DNA of 64,000 bases from Jiella pacifica (GTDB taxonomy: Bacteria; Pseudomonadota; Alphaproteobacteria; Rhizobiales; Rhizobiaceae), in NCBI RefSeq assembly GCF_010500815.1, contig NZ_JAAAMG010000022.1:38213-102212 (forward strand), in the 5' to 3' direction. Shown piece by piece: positions 57,983 through 64,000 of the stretch; the first letter of the stretch is position 1, and each line of letters starts with the position of its first letter. Both the position numbers and the translations under genes were made by a program. Below the pieces are notes generated by a model that had not been told where the DNA came from, ran no database searches, and saw only the letters and a list, made by a program, of their open reading frames with translations.

Positions 57983-58071
57983 GATTGGCGATGACGGCCT
58001 GCCATCGGCGCGTTTTTCGCGCGCGAGCGTGCCGCGCTGGCAAGTTCTGAAACCTGTTCCCTCGATCTTGG

Positions 58072-58097
58072 GGAGCCAAGTGCGGCCCGCGGTCGTT
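58072..58097 (+). promoter_or_regulatory. EcfG-like promoter of the second L,D-transpeptidase
   Basis: GGAGC (58072-58076), 17 bases, then CGTT (58094-58097). One mismatch to the GGAAC-N16/17-CGTT general-stress consensus. It lies 36 bp before the ATG at 58133. Confidence 0.4.
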
Positions 58098-58132
58098 TCG
58101 TAGGCTTTGGTTCTATCGAAGCGAGGCGTTCG

Positions 58133-59338
58133 ATGAAAAGCTCGATACTGGCTGCGGCGGCGGGTCTACTGACGTCGCCGGCACTTTTCCCGGCTCTTGC
58201 CGCGTCCAGTTCGTCCCTCTCGGCAATCGACACAGCGACCTATCAAGGCTGGCTGGCTCGGCAAACCGAAAAGGCGGAAATCGCGGAGACCGCGAAATCC
58301 GCCCCCTCTATCCCGGATGTCGAGCCAGCGTCGAAGACGGAAGCGCAGGGGGAGGGCAACTCCCAGGCAGACACCGAAGAGCCGCAAATGGTTCAGGTGC
58401 CGGGGGAGCCGGACAAGGTGGTCGCCACATCGGACAACTCGACTGACATTCCCGATGAAGCCGGTCTCCAGTCTGCTGACGATCAGGAAGGACCGGACCC
58501 CTTCCTGATACGTCTCCAAATCCTGCTCGACCGGGCGAACACTTCACCGGGCGTCATCGACGGGTTCCAGGGTGAAAACACCAAGAAGGCGATCCGCTCC
58601 TACGAAGCAATGCGGAACCTCGAGGTCGATGGAGAGCCAGACGAGGAAATGTGGAAGGCCCTGGTGGTGGATCAGGGCAGGGCGATGACGACCTATGAAA
58701 TCGCCGAGGATGACTTGTCCCGCCGGTACGTGGAACAGATCCCGGACGACTACGCGGAACTTGCCGAGATGGATTGGCTGGGCTTCCACAGCCCGGCGGA
58801 GATGCTGGCCGAGAAATTTCACATGGACCAGGAACTCCTCAAGGCGCTGAACCCGCAGACCGACTTCGAAACTGCCGGTGACAAGATCCTGGTCGCAGAG
58901 ATTGGCGACCCGGCGACTACCAAGGTCGCTCGGATCGTGGTCGACAAGGCTGTCGGTACGTTAACGGCCTATGATGGGGCCGGCGACATCGTTCTCTCGG
59001 CGCCGGCGACGATCGGTTCCGAAGACAACCCGTCGCCTTCCGGAAAGGTCACGGTCGTGGGCGTCGCCTCGGAACCGACCTACAGCGACGAACCCGGCGA
59101 GAACTTCACCCAGGGCGACAACACCAAGGAGCTGACGATCCCTCCAGGTCCGAACGGTCCGGTGGGTTTGATCTGGATCGATTTGTGCAAGCCGACCTAC
59201 GGCATCCATGGAACCGTCGATCCGGCGCTGATCGATAAGAGCGCAAGCCATGGCTGCGTCCGGCTCACGAATTGGGACGCTGAAGCTCTGGGCAAGCTCG
59301 TTCAGCCGAAAGAAACCCAGGTGGAGTTCACCGAGTGA
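58133..59338 (+). CDS. L,D-transpeptidase (YkuD), second copy
   Basis: A 401-residue paralogue of the preceding enzyme with signal peptide ILAAAAGLLTSPALFPALA. A Glu/Pro-rich linker follows, then a PG-binding-like segment (RLQILLDRANTSPGVIDGF) and the YkuD domain with IHGTVDPALID and SHGCVRLTNWD (C375). Domain order is the same as in the first copy, but the N-terminal region is shorter and unrelated. It appears to have its own stress-type promoter. Its stop overlaps the GTG start of the extensin-like gene by four bases (GTGA). Confidence 0.92.
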   Translation: MKSSILAAAAGLLTSPALFPALAASSSSLSAIDTATYQGWLARQTEKAEIAETAKSAPSIPDVEPASKTEAQGEGNSQADTEEPQMVQVPGEPDKVVATSDNSTDIPDEAGLQSADDQEGPDPFLIRLQILLDRANTSPGVIDGFQGENTKKAIRSYEAMRNLEVDGEPDEEMWKALVVDQGRAMTTYEIAEDDLSRRYVEQIPDDYAELAEMDWLGFHSPAEMLAEKFHMDQELLKALNPQTDFETAGDKILVAEIGDPATTKVARIVVDKAVGTLTAYDGAGDIVLSAPATIGSEDNPSPSGKVTVVGVASEPTYSDEPGENFTQGDNTKELTIPPGPNGPVGLIWIDLCKPTYGIHGTVDPALIDKSASHGCVRLTNWDAEALGKLVQPKETQVEFTE

Positions 59339-60762
59339 GGCGCGTCGCGATTCTCTGCGTCGCCGCCATAGCCCTGACGGGTGGAGTGGCCCCGCCGGCG
59401 GCAAGCAGCGGGGCCGCGGTAGCCGCGCTGCTCGATCAGGTCCTTCCCGGTCCTGGACAAGCGCATGCGCAGTCGCGCCAGACCCGGCGCCGCTTGCGGC
59501 TCGGCCGGGCCGGCGGGAAGGACCGCAAGGTCGTCCTGCCCGAGCACCCGCCGGTGCCGATACCACGCGCCGAGGCCATCGACGCCGAAGAGAAGGGGGC
59601 GGAGGACGCTGGCGGGGTGACGGCAGTCGGTAGAGGGCCGAACGGCGAGCCGACACAAGCCTCGGCGGGGAAGAAGCCTCAAAGCGATGATCCGAACGGA
59701 GCCGAATCGAGGGACGACGCCGGCAACATCGGTAACGACGAGACGGCGGAGGCATCCGAACCGTCGGAAACGATGGGAACTTCGCCCTCGACAACAGCGA
59801 CAGCTGATCGAGACGCCGGAACGATGCAGCCAGCCGGGGAAGTTGCCCTTCCTGCCGCCGGTCCGGTCCCCGAGACCAGACCTGATCGCGCAGCCGAAAC
59901 CGACGGCAGACCAGACGACGTCGCTCCGCCTGCGAGGCAACGCGTCACGACACCCGACGCACTTCGCGACGCGATGGAGAAGATCACCCCCGCTGCGACC
60001 GTCGCTGCTGCTGCGGCAATCAAGAACGCCAAGGCCTGCGAAGCCTCGCTGAGGGAACGCGGCGTCGCATTCACGGTGGATCCGAGCATCAGCGAAGGCG
60101 CCTGCGGCGTGCTGAGGCCAGTTACCATCCGTAGCCTATCGGACGGAACGAAGGTTGCAGGCGAAACGCAGCTCCTCTGCCGAACTGCGCTGGCGCTGGA
60201 CGACTGGGTGACGAACGCGGTGGCGCCAGCGGCTCGCGAGGCGTTCGGATCGAAGCGAAAGTTGTCCGCCCTGAACGAAATCTCGACCTATGTCTGCCGC
60301 CCACGCGCCTCCGAGGACAAGATTTCCGAACATGCCCGGGGCAGTGCCATCGACGTCGGCGCCTTCGCCCTTTCGGACGGCAGCACCGTTCCCGTGCGGG
60401 CGATTGAAAGCGAGCCCGTCGCGCATGCGCCCGCGTCACCAGGCGAGGCCGGCGGCGCTGCGCCAGACGAGCCTTCGGCGGCAGGTGGCGACGGCCGCAC
60501 GGCCGGCGACGAACCGACCGGGAGCGCCGAAGAAACGCCAGGCCCCGGCAACGCCGAGGCGGCAAGCGATCCGAAATCCGAACCTCAGTCGTCTTTGGCG
60601 GGAAAGAAGGACCAGCGCGAGAAGGAGTTTCTCGACGCCGTGCGCAGCGCCGCCTGTGGACCATTCAAGACGGTGTTGGGCCCCGGCACCGATGCCGATC
60701 ATGCCACCCATTTCCATTTCGACATGGCGGCGAGACGCAACGGCGCGACCTACTGCAAATGA
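59335..60762 (+). CDS. Extensin-like C-terminal domain protein, secreted
   Basis: A 475-residue exported protein. After a short signal segment (VAILCVAAIALTGGVAPP) comes a long Ala/Glu/Asp/Pro linker. The extensin-like C-terminal domain (about 220-475) has ECEASL-type start NAKACEASLRERGVAF, GACGVLRPV, SEHARGSAIDVGAF and the final THFHFDMAARR with conserved His. It contains a low-complexity insert (about 365-425) that splits the domain. The family resembles D-Ala-D-Ala/M15-like peptidases. It starts at a GTG overlapping the transpeptidase stop, so both are co-expressed and the product probably acts on the wall. Confidence 0.88.
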   Translation: MRRVAILCVAAIALTGGVAPPAASSGAAVAALLDQVLPGPGQAHAQSRQTRRRLRLGRAGGKDRKVVLPEHPPVPIPRAEAIDAEEKGAEDAGGVTAVGRGPNGEPTQASAGKKPQSDDPNGAESRDDAGNIGNDETAEASEPSETMGTSPSTTATADRDAGTMQPAGEVALPAAGPVPETRPDRAAETDGRPDDVAPPARQRVTTPDALRDAMEKITPAATVAAAAAIKNAKACEASLRERGVAFTVDPSISEGACGVLRPVTIRSLSDGTKVAGETQLLCRTALALDDWVTNAVAPAAREAFGSKRKLSALNEISTYVCRPRASEDKISEHARGSAIDVGAFALSDGSTVPVRAIESEPVAHAPASPGEAGGAAPDEPSAAGGDGRTAGDEPTGSAEETPGPGNAEAASDPKSEPQSSLAGKKDQREKEFLDAVRSAACGPFKTVLGPGTDADHATHFHFDMAARRNGATYCK

Positions 60763-60881
60763 GCCCCGATCTGCTTCGTCGGCAATCGAGTCTTCTGGCG
60801 ACGAAATCTCGGGCTTCCGACTCGGCCAGGCCGGATCAAGCCAACCGTTCTGTCGAAACAGGCTGTTGCTCCGCCGCCGCC

Positions 60882-62852
60882 CTACTGCGCCGCCAGCAGC
60901 GGTGCATCCACATGTTCTTCGAGCAGCGCATCGATCCGATTGCGTTCACGCTTGAAGGTGACCAGGTCCTCGCCCTCGAGGGTCTGGCCCGGCGGGATCT
61001 TGATGCGCATCGCGTCGACGGGCTTGCCGTTGACGTGCACTTCGAAATGCAGGTGATTGCCGGTGGAAAGGCCGGTCGAGCCGACATAGCCGATCACCTG
61101 GCCCTGGCGCACGCGCTGGCCGACCTTGAGCTTCTTGGCAAAGCCACTCTGGTGGGAATAGGTCGTTTCGTAGCCGTTGGCGTGGCGAAGTTCGGTGTGG
61201 CGGCCGTAACCGCTCTCCCAGCCGACCTTCGTGACGATGCCGTCGGCAGCGGCGAGGATCGCCGATCCGCGCGGTGCCGCCCAGTCCACCCCCCAGTGAG
61301 GACGATTGTAGCCGAGCACCGGATGCTTGCGGCCGGCGGAAAATCCGGAGGTGAATCGGGCGTTCGGAACCGGCTTGCGAAGCAGGAAGTGGCCGGCGCT
61401 CTGGCCGTCCTCGTCGAAATAGCCGGCAACGCCGGATTTTGTCGGCCGGAAGCGATAGTAGCGCTTGGCGAAATCGCCCACATGGACTTCCACGTAAAGA
61501 AGTTCGCCGGGATCCTCGTCGTCGCCGTCCTTGGTCATCGAATAGAAGACCACCAGCCGGTCGCTCGGCGACAGCCGCGACTGCAGGTCGACGTCGGTCG
61601 CCAGCATGTTCGTCAGCTGCTGGCACATGCGCACGTCGAGCCCGTAGGACAGAGCCGCCTGGAAGAGGCCGTCGTAGATCGTCGGCATGTCGCCGCGGAT
61701 CGGCGCTTCGCTCTCGTTCTCGTCGATCGCTTCAGTGACCGAATCGGACATTTCCGGCGATTGCGATGGCTCGAAGGGACCATCCCGCGTGGCCGCGACG
61801 GTTGCGAGGTGGTTCCCCGCCCGATAGGCCGACAGGCGAACGACCTCGCCTTTCGGCGGCGCTTCGTCGGCGTTCGTCCGCGGCGGGGTTTCGACGCCGA
61901 TCCGCAGCGCATCGCCCGGCTCGAGCGTATCCTTTCCCAGTTCCTCGGCCAGCGCCTCGACCGCCGCCTTCGCCGCACCGTCGTCGTGGCCGGCGCGGCT
62001 CAGCATGTCGGTGATCGGCGACGTCTGGCGAAACGGCACGATCTCTTCATGAAAGCGCGGCCGGTCGTCGCTCGTGTCCGCTACCGCGTAGGAAACGTTC
62101 TGTGCCACGACCCGGAAAGCCGAGCCCGGCTCGTATTCGCCGGCCGGATCGGGGCTGAGGCCGAAGCGGAACGGATCGACGGTGCCGAGCGAGGCGACCT
62201 GCACCGGCTGACTGCCGAGGCGCGGGGCGACGGAGCGCACGAGGTTCTCCGCCGCCGCCGCGTCGAGCTCGACGTTTCGTTGATAGGCGACCGGATCGAA
62301 GTCGAAGCTCGATACCTTGAGCCTCACCTCCGATTCGACCCGGGCTCCATAGATCTTCGCCGGCTCGTCTTCCTCCGTTGCGGTCTCGCCGCCCTCGTCG
62401 GTGGCATAGACCTTCAAGGGGTCGAAGCTCGGATAGTCGGTGGTTGCGGGATAGCGGGCGGCGAGCAGCATGTTGACGTAGCCGAAGGGAAGCGTGCGCA
62501 ACACCTCCCGGTCGCCCTTCCGGGTCAGCGTCGACAGTTCCATGATCTGACGGGAGCGGGCGACTGGAAGGGCGGTCGCGACGACGCGCTCGCCCTTGGC
62601 GAGTTCCTCGCCATCGATCGTCGCGGCCGCGGTCGCGACCGCTGGCCGCGCTGCGCCTTGATGCCCGTCGAGCGCTGCCGACAGGGCGATGCCCATCAGC
62701 GTCGTCGAAGTCACGCCAGTGAGAAGGGTGCCCGCCAACCAGCGCGCCGACACTTGGCGCTTGTCCGGCCGGCGTCGGCGATCGGCGACGAGCGCGGGCT
62801 CGTCACCGAGATCCGGACGAAGGCTGAGACCATCTAGCCGCGTTCGATTCAT
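60882..62852 (-). CDS. M23-family peptidoglycan endopeptidase, membrane-anchored
   Basis: A 656-residue protein with one N-terminal transmembrane segment (WLAGTLLTGVTSTTLMGIALSA), long helical and beta-rich middle regions and a C-terminal LytM domain. Zinc ligands are visible in RPHWGVDWAAPRG and HLHFEVHVNG, with YGRHTELRH between. It is MepM/NlpD-like and should cut peptide crosslinks in the periplasm. GGGGAGAAGA lies just before the ATG at 62852; an upstream ATG is weaker. It converges on the extensin-like gene, so wall synthesis and hydrolysis genes sit back to back here. Confidence 0.92.
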   Translation of the reverse strand: MNRTRLDGLSLRPDLGDEPALVADRRRRPDKRQVSARWLAGTLLTGVTSTTLMGIALSAALDGHQGAARPAVATAAATIDGEELAKGERVVATALPVARSRQIMELSTLTRKGDREVLRTLPFGYVNMLLAARYPATTDYPSFDPLKVYATDEGGETATEEDEPAKIYGARVESEVRLKVSSFDFDPVAYQRNVELDAAAAENLVRSVAPRLGSQPVQVASLGTVDPFRFGLSPDPAGEYEPGSAFRVVAQNVSYAVADTSDDRPRFHEEIVPFRQTSPITDMLSRAGHDDGAAKAAVEALAEELGKDTLEPGDALRIGVETPPRTNADEAPPKGEVVRLSAYRAGNHLATVAATRDGPFEPSQSPEMSDSVTEAIDENESEAPIRGDMPTIYDGLFQAALSYGLDVRMCQQLTNMLATDVDLQSRLSPSDRLVVFYSMTKDGDDEDPGELLYVEVHVGDFAKRYYRFRPTKSGVAGYFDEDGQSAGHFLLRKPVPNARFTSGFSAGRKHPVLGYNRPHWGVDWAAPRGSAILAAADGIVTKVGWESGYGRHTELRHANGYETTYSHQSGFAKKLKVGQRVRQGQVIGYVGSTGLSTGNHLHFEVHVNGKPVDAMRIKIPPGQTLEGEDLVTFKRERNRIDALLEEHVDAPLLAAQ

Positions 62853-63652
62853 TCTTCTCCCCAGAAGGACGGTCTCGGAGCTTCGACCGGCCATTCCGTC
62901 GCCCTGGTCCAACAAGGTGGCGAAATCCCGGCCGCTCCCAACGGACACGCCGGCTTTTTCAGGCCATGAGCCTCATCCGAATAGCCCAGTGCTTGCGCCG
63001 GCTCAAGCGTGAGGCGACGGCGACCCTGCTGGAAGGGCACCGCGTCGGCGATGCTTCGTCCTTGGGGGAGGGGGCTCCGACCGTGAGGACCGGCATGGCG
63101 GCCCAGCGGCCCGGCACCAGTCCTCGCAAGTCCTCGCATGCGCGCGCGAACGGAAAAAACCGTCAATTCGCCTCAAGAGGTGCACCCGCTTCGAAAGGCA
63201 GATCCGTTTCCTTCGCCTGAGGTGCGACGCAGACGGATGGGGGAGCGCTCGCTCCGCACATGAAGCCGTGCTGCGAGCCGCCCGCCGGTTCCTCCTCCCG
63301 CGGCACGCGACCATCGGGAGACGGAATCTCCGAAGCTCGACCTGCGGTTGGCAGGCTCCAGCCAGCCCTGGCGGCTGAAGCCGGCTCGCCCATGACAGCC
63401 CCATTCGTGACCGAATTGGCTAGCCCGAGCGGCCCTCGATCTCCTGCAAGCGTGAAGCGATCGGTGGCCCGCTTCACGCTCAGCGGTCTGACGGCGCCAC
63501 CAGGTTCGCAGCCGCCGAAACGACAGACGCAGATCTGGCGAAGTCCGCGACGGAGCGGGGCCTCTCGACCCCCAACGGCGGAGGCTTCGAGGCCGCAGGA
63601 CGGCGCTGCGCCGGCCTGTCGCGACTTTTTTGAAGTTTTTGCGAAATGGTCG

Positions 63653-63681
63653 TTGACAGGCGGCCGAACCATCTCCTATAT
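63653..63681 (+). promoter_or_regulatory. rRNA operon promoter
   Basis: TTGACA (63653-63658) is a perfect -35. A 17-base spacer is followed by CTATAT (63676-63681), with an AT-rich stretch upstream and a GC-rich discriminator after it. This is the layout of a strong growth-rate-controlled promoter. Confidence 0.8.
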
Positions 63682-63875
63682 GGCGTTCATCGACGACGGC
63701 GGTGGCGCCGAGCCGCTCCAGACGGAGCGGACAGCCTCCGGTTCCGGAGAGGAATCTCCAACCGGATGGTTTTCGCGCCTCCAACGTCGCTATCATTTGA
63801 GTTTTGTCGACGGGTTCGGCCTTCACCTTGAGGGCTCGAAATCTTTCGCTTCTCTCGAACGCCGCAGATGCGGCG

Positions 63876-63887
63876 TGCTCTTTGACA
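63876..63887 (+). promoter_or_regulatory. rRNA antitermination boxA
   Basis: TGCTCTTTGACA matches the boxA element that loads the NusB/NusE antitermination complex, about 190 bases after the promoter start. Nearly identical leaders precede 16S genes in related bacteria. Confidence 0.8.
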
Positions 63888-64000
63888 TTGTTGGTAGTAG
63901 AGACAAGAAAGAGAAGCGTGGGCGGCGCGGGATCTGCGGCTCATGGATTGATCGGAGTGATCTGATTGGTTTGTGAGTTCTGGAGACAACCAAGTCGTTA

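Larger units (their letters stand above)
62853..64000. other. Intergenic region leading into an rRNA operon
   Basis: About 1150 bp with no protein-coding gene. The right half holds the rRNA promoter (63653-63681) and boxA (63876-63887). The last 100 bases match the leader upstream of 16S rRNA in Hyphomicrobiales; the 16S gene itself is not inside the window. Confidence 0.75.

Noticed and set aside
58006..58020. Terminator after the first L,D-transpeptidase gene
   Set aside because: The T-run is in the loop of a short GCGCG/CGCGC hairpin rather than after it.

Overview
The window is high-GC DNA, roughly two-thirds G+C by eye, from an alphaproteobacterium, most likely the Hyphomicrobiales (Rhizobiales). 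The lineage rests on several alphaproteobacterial genes and sites: an F1Fo-ATPase zeta subunit (DUF1476), a RegB/RegA (ActS/ActR) redox two-component pair, dnaJ followed by PmtA-like methyltransferases, an Irr-type iron box beside an EcfG-like promoter upstream of dps, and a typical rRNA leader with boxA at the right edge. The family is not certain; Aurantimonadaceae-like is only a guess.

Layout. 1-2810: a sugar or sugar-acid catabolic patch (the end of a Gfo/Idh/MocA oxidoreductase, ThuA-like protein, SDR, atypical DapA-like aldolase). 3206-8999: an RND efflux operon on the minus strand (adaptor, HAE1 pump, TetR regulator), with a promoter flanked by two identical palindromes at 8932-8999. 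9293-9367: tRNA-Val(CAC). 9586-10281: phosphoglycolate-phosphatase-like HAD. 10412-12660: an orphan phage-type lysis cassette (M15 endolysin, two small membrane proteins, a membrane-anchored coiled-coil protein), preceded by a promoter, a short leader and a strong intrinsic terminator. 12788-13721: ATPase zeta subunit and an RBBP9-like hydrolase.

13872-31958 is the most unusual region: thirteen consecutive minus-strand genes, most encoding exported proteins. They include a secreted caspase-like peptidase with four evenly spaced CxxC repeats, a trypsin-like protease, a subtilisin, a membrane protein with a Lon-protease-like domain, two OmpA-domain proteins, a di-haem oxidoreductase, an SH3 protein with a CxxCH haem motif, a YceI/SH3 protein and four proteins of unknown family. 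Three mature N-termini share a short motif of the form (I/V)N-x-(A/V)I(L/Q)GG. Together this looks like an undescribed envelope protease and redox system. Terminators split it into at least three transcription units.

32453-35357: GDP-mannose supply genes (ManC-type bifunctional enzyme and phosphomannomutase). 35494-38661: dps, a hypothetical protein, a DUF1289 protein and a membrane acyltransferase. 39076-43616: dnaJ, two PmtA-like methyltransferases, a flavin reductase, an HdeD-like membrane protein and a HhH DNA-repair-like protein. 43655-50904: SDR, a YnjBCD-type ABC importer and helicase HrpB. 50937-54228: a DUF892 ferritin-like protein and RegB/RegA, the latter two separated by about 600 bp. 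55006-56067: a methyltransferase behind an AT-rich tract, and DUF3297. 56459-62852: a cell-wall block with two tandem L,D-transpeptidases, an extensin-like protein and an M23 endopeptidase. 62853-64000: no gene, but the promoter and boxA leader of an rRNA operon whose 16S gene should begin just past the window.
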